A stretch of DNA of 8,445 bases from positions 1 through 8,445 of the forward strand of contig CAMYMX010000117.1 of NCBI GenBank assembly GCA_947259605.1. The letters run 5' to 3'. The notes below the pieces were generated by a model. That model was given only the letters and a program-made list of their open reading frames with translations, ran no database searches and had not been told where the DNA came from. A program made the position numbers and the translations under genes. The stretch is from an uncultured Polyangiaceae bacterium (GTDB lineage: Bacteria; Myxococcota_A; Polyangia; Polyangiales; Houyiibacteriaceae). Positions 1 through 6,628 of this stretch are shown here, in pieces (within the stretch, counting starts at the first letter, position 1; each line of letters begins with the position of its first letter).

Positions 1-1311
1 GGCATGGCTTTTCCAGGCGTGGATCGCGCGGCGCAGGCGCAGTCGCCAATAGTCGTCCATCAAGACGTTGAGGTCGGGGATTTCGCCGGACGAAGCTGCC
101 GAAAAAATCCCATCGCCAACGGAGTCCTTCACCGCGTCGGCGGCCGTGCGAAACTCGTTGAGCATCGCGCGGCTCTGCAGCGCGCGGACGTTGATCGAGC
201 GGAACGCCGCCTTCGTAATGATAAAGAAGACGACGGTCACGGGGCTCGACGCCTCGCGGAGCCGGTGATTCAGCCTGGCCAGTGCCTCGATCGTGAGATC
301 CATCCCCTTGTTGAAGTATTCGTACCGGCCTGAGGTGAACATGTAGAGCGTGTTGTCGAGGTCGAAGTTGTAACTGGGGAAGAAGTGCCCGATCGAGAAC
401 TCGTGTAGCCGTTCCTTGTATTGCTGGTGGAGCGTTTGGAACTCGTGCATGGCGGTGAAGCGCCGGATGTCCAGGCCGTTCGGCAGCAGCATGTCGGGCG
501 TCCGCCCGAGCAGGTGGGTGCACTCCTCCGCAGTGATGTCCGACACGGTCGTGAAGACCTGGGCGGCATGGGCGGCGGCCTTCTCGATGCGGTGCTGCGC
601 GTGGACGTTGAACTTCTGGGCCTCGTGGTCGCCGTCGAGGTAGGACAGGTGGTCGTAGAACGACGGGTTGCCCGTGGCCACGTAGCGGCCAACCAGCGTT
701 GCGTGTGTGGTGAATACCAGCGATCCGGGCCAGCTCTCCTTGCGCAGCATCGGGATCGCCACACCGGCCTGCCACTCGTGGAAGTGGGCCACGACCGGGC
801 GGCGCGGCGACTCCTCCTGAACGAGCACCGAAAGCAGCGCCCGGCACATCTCTCCGAAAGCCAAGGCGTCGTCTACTTTCGTGTCGTCGCTTGCGGGAAT
901 CCCGTGGTCGGCCCATGCGCGATACTTGATCTCGTTGAGCGCACCACCAACCGACCCGATGTCGAGTAGCACCACGTGCGGGCGGCCGCTGACCAGCCAC
1001 CGGCCGTAGTGCACACGGTAGCCCATTTCGAGTAGTCGCTGCACCGCTTTGCCGAACGCACCGACGAGCGGCGCCGGCTGGAACTCGACCTCCGCGGTCT
1101 GCGGGTTGTACGGACCGACGAGGCAATACCGGCTGCCCCATCGACCCACCATGCTCTGGACCTTCGAGCGCAGAACCGTGTAGATGCCGCCCACCTGGTT
1201 GCAGACCTCCCAGGCCGCCTCGATGAGCAACGGCTCGCTCCTATGCGGGTCGACGCTTGCGGTGGTGTCCAGAGCTTTCCTGTTTTTTGATGCCGCGTTG
1301 GACGGAGCCAT
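1..1311 (-). CDS. Glycogen synthase, GT3 (animal/fungal-type) family, C-terminal part outside the window
   Basis: Transfers glucose from a nucleotide sugar to the non-reducing end of an alpha-1,4-glucan in the cytoplasm. The frame is open from an ATG at 1309-1311 to the window edge, giving 437 residues without a stop; the 3' part is missing. The family signature WEVCNQVGGIYTVLRSK lies at about residues 34-50. HFHEWQAG is at 176-183, TTHATLVGRY at 201-210 and TTVSDIT at 254-260. LLPNGLDI follows at 275-282, and GRYEYFNKG at 328-336 supplies the expected catalytic Arg329 and Lys335. This is the layout of eukaryotic GYS proteins (family knowledge), not of the bacterial GT5 GlgA. GYS-type proteins are usually over 600 residues, so roughly a third is absent. 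The second Rossmann half, including the conserved C-terminal acidic residues, cannot be checked. The domain begins near residue 28, so the ATG is a sensible start; a weak AAGG lies about 12 bases upstream. The gene diverges from the M48 protease gene. Family assignment is very secure; donor sugar preference (UDP- or ADP-glucose) is unknown. Confidence 0.95.
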   Translation of the reverse strand, partial: MAPSNAASKNRKALDTTASVDPHRSEPLLIEAAWEVCNQVGGIYTVLRSKVQSMVGRWGSRYCLVGPYNPQTAEVEFQPAPLVGAFGKAVQRLLEMGYRVHYGRWLVSGRPHVVLLDIGSVGGALNEIKYRAWADHGIPASDDTKVDDALAFGEMCRALLSVLVQEESPRRPVVAHFHEWQAGVAIPMLRKESWPGSLVFTTHATLVGRYVATGNPSFYDHLSYLDGDHEAQKFNVHAQHRIEKAAAHAAQVFTTVSDITAEECTHLLGRTPDMLLPNGLDIRRFTAMHEFQTLHQQYKERLHEFSIGHFFPSYNFDLDNTLYMFTSGRYEYFNKGMDLTIEALARLNHRLREASSPVTVVFFIITKAAFRSINVRALQSRAMLNEFRTAADAVKDSVGDGIFSAASSGEIPDLNVLMDDYWRLRLRRAIHAWKSHA

Positions 1312-1538
1312 GGTAACGATAGGCCTTCGAGGCTGATTCAGGTCGGCTGCTTTTCCAACCGATTTAGCGATAAAGCTCCCGCGGCCTTTTGTCAGCCTAC
1401 CTGGGTGAGGCGCCGCAGGCCATTCCCATCGAAGAAGAGGCCCTCTGAGCGACGTCTTTCGGCCCGATACTGAAGGCCTGTGCAGCCATGCAAACCGGTC
1501 CGGCGTCTTGCTAACTTGAGCGCTGGGGGTTCACGTCC
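1312..1538. other. Divergent intergenic spacer between glycogen synthase and M48 protease genes
   Basis: This 227-bp spacer must carry the promoters for both divergent genes. I see no convincing coding frame, tRNA or strong sigma-70 promoter in it. A short dyad, AGAGG-C-CCTCT, sits at 1436-1446, and GGCCT-like words recur (for example near 1321, 1439 and 1473), but neither is long enough to name as an operator. A G-rich run (CTGGGGG) about 10 bases before the ATG at 1539 may act as a weak ribosome binding site. Confidence 0.5.
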
Positions 1539-2327
1539 ATGAAGAAGATCCTGCTCGTAGTTTGCATACTTTCGTTCGCTGTAGGAGCACAGGCGGATTT
1601 CGGCCGGAAGTTGTTGAATAAAGACAACGTCACCGCGGCCCAAAACGCCGTGAAGGCAGCCACGCTTTCCGACGACGACATGGCGAAACTGTCACGCCAA
1701 GCCGTGGCGACGATGGATGAGCAAAATCCGGTCGTCGCGGATGGCGATTCGTTGGCGAAACGCTTCAACAACATCGTGAAGGGGCTCCAGTCGGAGGACG
1801 GTCTCGAGCTGAACTTCAAGCTCTACAATGTGGCGGACGTCAACGCCTTTGCGACGCCCGATGGGAGCATTCGCGTCATGGCCGGTTTGATGATCATCAT
1901 GACGGACGACGAAGTGCGCAGCGTCATCGGTCACGAGATCGGCCACGTGAAGCTCCAGCACGCGAAGAAGCAGTACCAAAAAGCGTACTCGGTCGCCGCA
2001 GGCAAGGATGCCGTGGCAGCGAGCTCGGGAACGGGGGGCAAGGTGCTAACGGAGAGCCAGCTCGGCACGTTCATCGAAGATGTCTTGAACGCGAAGTTCT
2101 CGCGGGGCGATGAATCGGCTTCCGACGAATACGGCTTCAACTTCATGGTCAAGCACGGCTATGACTACCACGCCATGGAGGGCGCGTTCAGCAAGCTCGC
2201 CGATCTCGGTGGCGACGACGGCAAGAAGTCGCTCAAGGCAACGCATCCCGGTGCGGCCGAGCGTGCGAAGGTCGCGAAGGAGCGTGCCGACGCGCAGGAC
2301 GAAAAGATGAAGCAGGCACGACGATGA
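1539..2327 (+). CDS. Exported M48-family zinc metalloprotease, LoiP/YggG-like
   Basis: A zinc endopeptidase of 262 residues that probably acts in the periplasm on misfolded or outer-membrane proteins. The N-terminus MKKILLVVCILSFAVGAQA is a Sec signal peptide with likely cleavage after Ala19. Cys9 sits too early to be a lipobox, so the protein looks soluble, whereas E. coli LoiP is a lipoprotein. The line VNAFATPDGSIRVMAGLM (101-118) followed by TDDEVRSVIGHEIGH closely follows LoiP. HEIGH at 132-136 supplies two zinc-binding histidines and the catalytic Glu133. Glu192 in ESASD fits the third-ligand pattern E-x-x-(A/S)-D. THPGAAER at 235-242 matches the conserved C-terminal THP/DHP-ER motif. 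Length matches the single-domain family, and the C-terminus is a short charged helix. Its TGA overlaps the ATG of the next gene, so the two are probably co-translated. The start is fixed by the signal peptide. Substrate unknown. Confidence 0.92.
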   Translation: MKKILLVVCILSFAVGAQADFGRKLLNKDNVTAAQNAVKAATLSDDDMAKLSRQAVATMDEQNPVVADGDSLAKRFNNIVKGLQSEDGLELNFKLYNVADVNAFATPDGSIRVMAGLMIIMTDDEVRSVIGHEIGHVKLQHAKKQYQKAYSVAAGKDAVAASSGTGGKVLTESQLGTFIEDVLNAKFSRGDESASDEYGFNFMVKHGYDYHAMEGAFSKLADLGGDDGKKSLKATHPGAAERAKVAKERADAQDEKMKQARR

Positions 2328-2908
2328 TGAACGATCTCACCAGGCATCCTTTTCTGTTCGGTGCAGCCTTGGCGATCGCAGCTTCCGGCTGTGCCACGGG
2401 CTCGACGAGCACAGCCGAACCTGAACGACTTGCAGCCATGCCGAACGGACCCATCCCAGGCAGCGCCAAAGTGTACGCACTGGCTCTACCGCCGTCGGGC
2501 TCGGTAAGCGGTGGCGATACGGCTCTCGGTTTCACGGCGTCGAAGGCGAAGCGCGCCAAGGGCGAGCTGCCCTCGTACGTCGAGGCCATGCTCGAGCCGG
2601 CGGAGCTGGGCGATCTCACCAACGATGAAGGGCAACAGCACTTGAGCTCGACCAAGGTCTCCGACGTCATGAACAGCCACGTCAACGACATCTTTCAAGG
2701 CTGCGTACTCAGGGAAATCAAGAAGACCCGCATGAGTCGAATCTCAATTCAAATGGTCATCTCAGGCAAGGGCGAGATCACGGGCGCCACGACCAAGCCC
2801 GGCAGCAAGCCCTTTCAAACCTGCGTCAATCGAAAACTGATCGCGATCAACTTCCCGAAGTTCTCCGCGCCTCGCATGGGTGCGGAGTACACGTTTAGCA
2901 TCCAATAG
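2324..2908 (+). CDS. Outer-membrane lipoprotein with AgmX/PglI-like C-terminal domain
   Basis: A 194-residue predicted lipoprotein of unknown function. Residues 7-23 form a signal peptide ending in the lipobox A-S-G-C, with Cys23 as the lipidated residue. The +2 residue is Ala, so outer-membrane sorting is expected. A low-complexity Ser/Thr/Gly/Pro linker covers about residues 24-75. The last 85 residues follow the pattern of the AgmX/PglI C-terminal domain: a helix ending in C127 (IFQGCVLREI), a strand pair with a central G-x-I turn (SIQMVISGKGEITGA, 141-155), C167 in FQTCVNR, then the FP...P..Y.F.I ending at 177-193. The two cysteines, one per half, could form a disulphide. I assign this domain from pattern memory, so moderately. 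The start overlaps the protease stop as ATGATG, with a second Met at 2327; either could be used. The ATGA overlap argues for translational coupling and a shared envelope role. No catalytic motif is visible. Confidence 0.85.
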   Translation: MMNDLTRHPFLFGAALAIAASGCATGSTSTAEPERLAAMPNGPIPGSAKVYALALPPSGSVSGGDTALGFTASKAKRAKGELPSYVEAMLEPAELGDLTNDEGQQHLSSTKVSDVMNSHVNDIFQGCVLREIKKTRMSRISIQMVISGKGEITGATTKPGSKPFQTCVNRKLIAINFPKFSAPRMGAEYTFSIQ

Positions 2909-2976
2909 TTGTGAGCCACCCGAATGGTAGCTTTGCTGCTGGTTTCGTGCAGTTTGCGTCCATCTAGCGGGGCCTC

Positions 2977-3005
2977 TTGACTTCTCTAGGGCATTGATGT
3001 GCGAT
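2977..3005 (+). promoter_or_regulatory. Weak candidate sigma-70 promoter for the aldehyde dehydrogenase gene
   Basis: TTGACT at 2977-2982 matches the -35 consensus at five of six bases. After 17 bases, TGCGAT at 3000-3005 matches the -10 consensus at only three. The placement in the 137-bp gap before the dehydrogenase start is reasonable. If correct, transcription would begin near 3012, inside the inverted repeat. Confidence 0.3.
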
Positions 3006-3031
3006 CACGGATTGAAGCGACACATCCCTAG
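2986..3031. repeat. Nested inverted repeat upstream of the aldehyde dehydrogenase gene (operator or 5' leader hairpin)
   Basis: The inner arms are GATGTG (2996-3001) and CACATC (3021-3026). They extend by a further CG/CG pair (3002-3003 with 3018-3019) across a one-base bulge. The outer arms are CTAGGG (2986-2991) and CCCTAG (3026-3031), sharing base 3026 with the inner right arm. The right outer arm runs into the ribosome binding site at 3030-3037. It has no following T-tract, so it is not a typical terminator. It could be a repressor operator over the promoter or an RNA fold that limits ribosome access; sequence alone does not decide. Confidence 0.45.
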
Positions 3032-3037
3032 GAAAGG
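3030..3037 (+). promoter_or_regulatory. Ribosome binding site of the aldehyde dehydrogenase gene
   Basis: AGGAAAGG lies eight bases before the ATG at 3046. It is the best Shine-Dalgarno match in the window and fixes that start. Its first two bases overlap the outer arm of the inverted repeat. Confidence 0.7.
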
Positions 3038-3045
3038 TTAGGCCC

Positions 3046-4515
3046 ATGGCCCACGTGCAACCCAGCAACGGCGGTCCGCAGCAACGCAGCCTCGCAACGA
3101 CGGTTCCGATCGTAGTTCCAAGTGAAGTCGAGCGAATCTTTCAAGCCCAGCTCGCGAACCAGCAGAACGTGGGGCAGACCACGGTCAAAGAGCGCAAGCA
3201 GAAGTTGAAACGACTGCATGCCGCTGTGTTGGGGCATCGAGAAGACATTCGGAAGGCGTTGTACGAAGACTTTCGCAAGCATCCGAGCGAGGTCGATCTC
3301 ACGGAAATCTACCCTGTCACGAGCGAGATCAAGCACTCGCTTCGACACTTGTCTGGGTGGATGCGTCCTCAGCGCGTGAAGACACCAATGGCCATGCTGG
3401 GCTCCCGCTCATACATTCACTATGAGCCCAAAGGTGTGGCGTTGATTATCTCGCCCTGGAACTTTCCGATCAATCTGACGTTTGGACCGTTGACGGCCGC
3501 GATCGCCGCGGGCAACTGCGTCATGATCAAGCCGTCAGAAAACACGCCGCACGCTTCTTCGATCATGAAAAAGATCGTCGACGAGACGTTCGATGAGAAC
3601 GAAATTGCCCTCGTCGAGGGTGGCATCGAGGCGGCCCAGGCTGTGCTCGCGCGCCCGTTCAATCACATCTTTTTTACTGGAGCCCCTGAAATCGGAAAGA
3701 TCGTGATGAGGGCCGCGGCGGAGCATCTCGGTTCGGTCACGCTCGAGCTCGGCGGCAAATCACCGACGATCGTGGACGAATCGGCCAACCTCGAGTCGGC
3801 CGCGCGCCGAGTCGCCTGGGCGAAGTTCATGAACAACGGCCAAATTTGCATCACCCCCGACTATCTCTTCGTCCACGAGACGCGCAAAGACGAGTTCATC
3901 GAGAAAGTACGCGAGCAAATCCATTCGCTCTACGGGGACGACGCGCAACAATCACCGTCCTACGCTCGAATCGTCAACGATCGGCATTTCCAACGCGTTG
4001 CCGGCTACCTGGACAACGCCCGCGCCACGGGGGCAAGAGTCGTCGAGGGCGGTGGCGTCGATGAAAGCGAGAACTTCATCGAGCCGACGATTCTAACGGA
4101 CGTCGATCCGACCTCCGACGTGATGACCAACGAGATCTTTGGGCCGGTATTGCCGGTGTATGGCTTCCGAAGTCTCGACGAGCCGATTGAGGTCATCAAC
4201 GCGAGAGAAAAACCACTAGCGCTCTACATCTACAGCAAGAATCGAAATAACATCAACCGCGTGATTCGAAGCACGCGCGCGGGCGGCACCTGCATCAATC
4301 ACAATGCGGTCCATTTCTTCAACAACAACCTGCCGTTTGGCGGCTCGAACAACAGCGGCATCGGTAAAGGCCACGGGTTCTTTGGATTTCAGGCGTTCTC
4401 GAATCCGAGAGGCGTGCTCGAGCAGGTGTTGCCATTCAGCGGCCTCGAATTCATGACGGCGCCCTACACCGCGTTCAAGCAAAAGCTCATCGACCTCAGC
4501 ATCAAGTGGTTCTGA
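3046..4515 (+). CDS. NAD(P)+-dependent aldehyde dehydrogenase, ALDH3-like
   Basis: Oxidises an aldehyde to the carboxylic acid using NAD(P)+. It has 489 residues, full length for the class-3 (ALDH3) branch, which lacks the longer N-terminus of classes 1 and 2. Seen in order: the cofactor-site motif ISPWNFPINL with Asn139; Lys162 in IKPSENTP; the nucleotide loop FTGAPEIGKIV (210-220); the general base Glu234 in LELGGKSP; the catalytic Cys268 in NNGQICITPDY, whose C-x-x-PDY ending is typical of class 3; and Glu363 in EIFGPVLP. NLPFGGSNNSGIG near 428-440 is the conserved C-terminal motif. The C-terminus ends in an amphipathic stretch, not the membrane anchor of mammalian fatty-aldehyde dehydrogenase. 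The first 25 residues are a variable extension with no export signal, so the enzyme is probably cytoplasmic. It lies 42 bases before an alkylsulfatase gene, which suggests fatty aldehyde as substrate; coniferyl or another aromatic aldehyde is the main alternative. Confidence 0.93.
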   Translation: MAHVQPSNGGPQQRSLATTVPIVVPSEVERIFQAQLANQQNVGQTTVKERKQKLKRLHAAVLGHREDIRKALYEDFRKHPSEVDLTEIYPVTSEIKHSLRHLSGWMRPQRVKTPMAMLGSRSYIHYEPKGVALIISPWNFPINLTFGPLTAAIAAGNCVMIKPSENTPHASSIMKKIVDETFDENEIALVEGGIEAAQAVLARPFNHIFFTGAPEIGKIVMRAAAEHLGSVTLELGGKSPTIVDESANLESAARRVAWAKFMNNGQICITPDYLFVHETRKDEFIEKVREQIHSLYGDDAQQSPSYARIVNDRHFQRVAGYLDNARATGARVVEGGGVDESENFIEPTILTDVDPTSDVMTNEIFGPVLPVYGFRSLDEPIEVINAREKPLALYIYSKNRNNINRVIRSTRAGGTCINHNAVHFFNNNLPFGGSNNSGIGKGHGFFGFQAFSNPRGVLEQVLPFSGLEFMTAPYTAFKQKLIDLSIKWF

Positions 4516-4557
4516 TCCAATTTCCATCGTCTTAGTACTCTTTCGACGTCCGTTCGT

Positions 4558-6555
4558 ATGCAGCACGTAATCGCAATCTCGCTCGTTCTCGCCGTTTCGC
4601 TGACCGGCTGTACCGAGGCGAAGAAAGCCCCAACTTACGATGGCGAGAATCTGCCCCCAGACGCTGCGGGCAATACGTCTCCGACCGCGACCACCGCCGC
4701 GCTCAACGCAGCTGTGGGCGAGAGCCTGCAGCTATCGGAGCAACAAGATTTTGAGGACGCCAAGCGAGGCTTGATCGCGAGCGATCCGGAGCTCCGTATC
4801 TCCAACGCGGAGGGCGAAACGGTTTGGAGCATGCCCTCGTACGGTTTCATCAAAGGAGACGCACCGGCCAGCGTGAATCCGAGCCTGTGGCGCCAGGCTC
4901 GCTTGAACAACATTCATGGCTTGTTCGAGGTGACCAAGGGGGTCTACCAGATTCGGGGCTATGACCTCGCCAACATGTCGCTCATCGAGGGGAAGACGGG
5001 TTGGATCGTCGTCGATCCGCTCACCGCCAAAGAGAGCGCCGCAAAGGCGATGGCCTTCGCGCGGAAGCACCTCGGCGACAAGCCCGTGTCTGCGGTGATC
5101 TACACCCACAGCCACATCGATCACTTCGGCGGGGTCCTGGGCGTGGTCTCCCCGGAAGAGGTCAATGAGCGCAACGTGCCTATCATCGCGCCCGAGCTCT
5201 TTCTCGAAGAGGCGACGAGCGAAAACGTCATTGCTGGAGTAGTGATGACGCGGCGGTCGATGTTCATGATGGGGCCGTTCCTGCCCAAAGGGGAGCGAGG
5301 TCACGTCGACACGGGGCTTGGAAAGGGGGTCGTGTACGGCGCGTTCGGCCTCCTCCCGCCAAACGAGACCATCACCAAGACCGGGACGGAAATGACAATC
5401 GATGGCGTGAAATTCGTCTTTCAGAACGCACCCGGCTCGGAGGCTCCGGCCGAGATGACATTCTATCTACCAGACTCGAGGACCTTCTGTGGAGCCGAGG
5501 TGGTGTCGCACACCATGCACAACCTCTACACGCTCCGCGGCGCGAAGGTCCGCGATCCCGTGAGGTGGAGCGGATACATCGATGAGGCGATCGAGATGTT
5601 CCCAGATGTCGAGGTCTACTTCGGAAGCCACCATTGGCCGATTTGGGGCCATGACCAGATCATCGACTTTCTGGAAAAGCAGCGCGACCTATACAAATAC
5701 ATCAACGACCAGACGCTCCGACTCGCACTCCATGGCGCCACGCCGCGCGAAATCGCCGAGGAGCTCGAGCTGCCCGAAACGCTCCAGAGCTCATTTGCGA
5801 ACCGTGGGTACTACGGCACGCTCAAGCACAACGCAAAGGCGGTGTATCAGCGCTACTTTGGCTGGTACGACGGAAACCCCTCCAACCTCGATCCGCTTGC
5901 GCCCGCGGCCGCCGGGGCGAAGTACGTCGAGCTCGCCGGGGGCGCGGCGAGCCTCTTGGAAAAGGCACAGGCCGCGTACGATAACGGTGAGTACCGATGG
6001 GTCGCGGAGCTCGTCAATCACCTCGTGTTTTCTGACCCCGACAACCGTGAGGCACGAGAGCTGCTCGCCAAGGCCTATGACCAGCTGGGCTATCAGGCCG
6101 AGTCGGGCCCCTGGCGCGACGTCTACCTGACCGGCGCTTTCGAGCTTCGCCACGGCGGCCCCACCCAAGGGGTCGACCTGGCGCTCTATATGGACATGAT
6201 CAGGCACGCGTCCCTGGAGAGCTTTTTCACCGCCATGGCGGCTCGGCTCAATGCCCCAAAGGCCGACGGCAAGGAGATGATCGTGAACCTCGTCTTCACC
6301 GACCTCGGAGAGAGCTATGTCCTCGAGCTGAAGAACTCGGTCCTGCGCCACTACAAGCGCGACCCGCGCCCGGACGCCAACGTGACGATGAAGGTCACGC
6401 ACGACCTCTATCTCAAAATGCTGACCGGGAAGGCAGGCCTCAAGGACACCCTGTTCTCCGACGACTTAGAGATCGAAGGAAACCGACTCGACCTGGTCTC
6501 CTTCTTTCGTTTGATCGACAAGCCCACGGGCACCTTCGACATCGTCACGCCGTAG
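4558..6555 (+). CDS. Lipoprotein alkylsulfatase, SdsA1/BDS1-type metallo-beta-lactamase-fold sulfatase
   Basis: Hydrolyses primary alkyl sulfates such as dodecyl sulfate to alcohol and sulfate with two zinc ions. The 665-residue protein has the three SdsA1 parts: a metallo-beta-lactamase domain (about 110-385), a helical dimerisation domain (about 386-530) and an SCP2-like C-terminal domain (about 535-665). The zinc motif is THSHIDH with His184, His186, Asp188 and His189. Glu295 (SEAPAE), Glu314 (CGAE) and His358 align with the remaining SdsA1 ligands. LYTLRGAKVRD and NRGYYGTLKHNAKAVYQ are strongly conserved family blocks. The N-terminus is a signal peptide with lipobox L-T-G-C, Cys18, and Thr at +2, so outer-membrane anchoring is expected. 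A linker rich in Ala, Thr and Pro follows. It sits 42 bases after the dehydrogenase stop and may share its transcript. No Shine-Dalgarno sequence is evident before the ATG, but the signal peptide supports that start. Some family members act on other sulfate esters, so the substrate is inferred. Confidence 0.95.
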   Translation: MQHVIAISLVLAVSLTGCTEAKKAPTYDGENLPPDAAGNTSPTATTAALNAAVGESLQLSEQQDFEDAKRGLIASDPELRISNAEGETVWSMPSYGFIKGDAPASVNPSLWRQARLNNIHGLFEVTKGVYQIRGYDLANMSLIEGKTGWIVVDPLTAKESAAKAMAFARKHLGDKPVSAVIYTHSHIDHFGGVLGVVSPEEVNERNVPIIAPELFLEEATSENVIAGVVMTRRSMFMMGPFLPKGERGHVDTGLGKGVVYGAFGLLPPNETITKTGTEMTIDGVKFVFQNAPGSEAPAEMTFYLPDSRTFCGAEVVSHTMHNLYTLRGAKVRDPVRWSGYIDEAIEMFPDVEVYFGSHHWPIWGHDQIIDFLEKQRDLYKYINDQTLRLALHGATPREIAEELELPETLQSSFANRGYYGTLKHNAKAVYQRYFGWYDGNPSNLDPLAPAAAGAKYVELAGGAASLLEKAQAAYDNGEYRWVAELVNHLVFSDPDNREARELLAKAYDQLGYQAESGPWRDVYLTGAFELRHGGPTQGVDLALYMDMIRHASLESFFTAMAARLNAPKADGKEMIVNLVFTDLGESYVLELKNSVLRHYKRDPRPDANVTMKVTHDLYLKMLTGKAGLKDTLFSDDLEIEGNRLDLVSFFRLIDKPTGTFDIVTP

Positions 6556-6591
6556 CGATCGCGGCCCCTAGGCACGCCAGCAACTCGACTA

Positions 6592-6619
6592 TTGCGCCAC
6601 GCAGCGCGAAGCGTATTCT
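6592..6619 (+). promoter_or_regulatory. Weak candidate promoter immediately before the acyltransferase GTG
   Basis: TTGCGC (6592-6597), a 16-base spacer and TATTCT (6614-6619) resemble -35 and -10 boxes at three and four of six bases. If used, transcription would begin about 6626, giving an almost leaderless message for the GTG at 6629. No Shine-Dalgarno motif is visible there, which is compatible, but the match is poor. Confidence 0.2.
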
Positions 6620-6628
6620 CTTGTTGCA

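Noticed and set aside
270..764. Minus-strand open frame of 164 codons
   Set aside because: It is Ser/Thr/Arg-rich low-complexity protein in a shifted frame of the glycogen synthase gene, whose true frame shows the family motifs throughout.
1436..1446. AGAGG-C-CCTCT dyad in the divergent spacer
   Set aside because: Five-base arms are expected by chance in GC-rich DNA, and there is no second copy or promoter overlap to support an operator.
1392..1643. Minus-strand 83-codon frame across the divergent spacer
   Set aside because: It runs antisense into the protease signal peptide region and has no motif or plausible context.
2909..2976. Possible terminator after the lipoprotein gene
   Set aside because: Only a four-base CTGC/GCAG pairing is visible, with no T-tract.
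5582..6402. Overlapping frames on both strands inside the alkylsulfatase gene (5582-6130 plus, 5791-6402 minus)
   Set aside because: Both lie wholly within a well-conserved alkylsulfatase frame and show no domain of their own.
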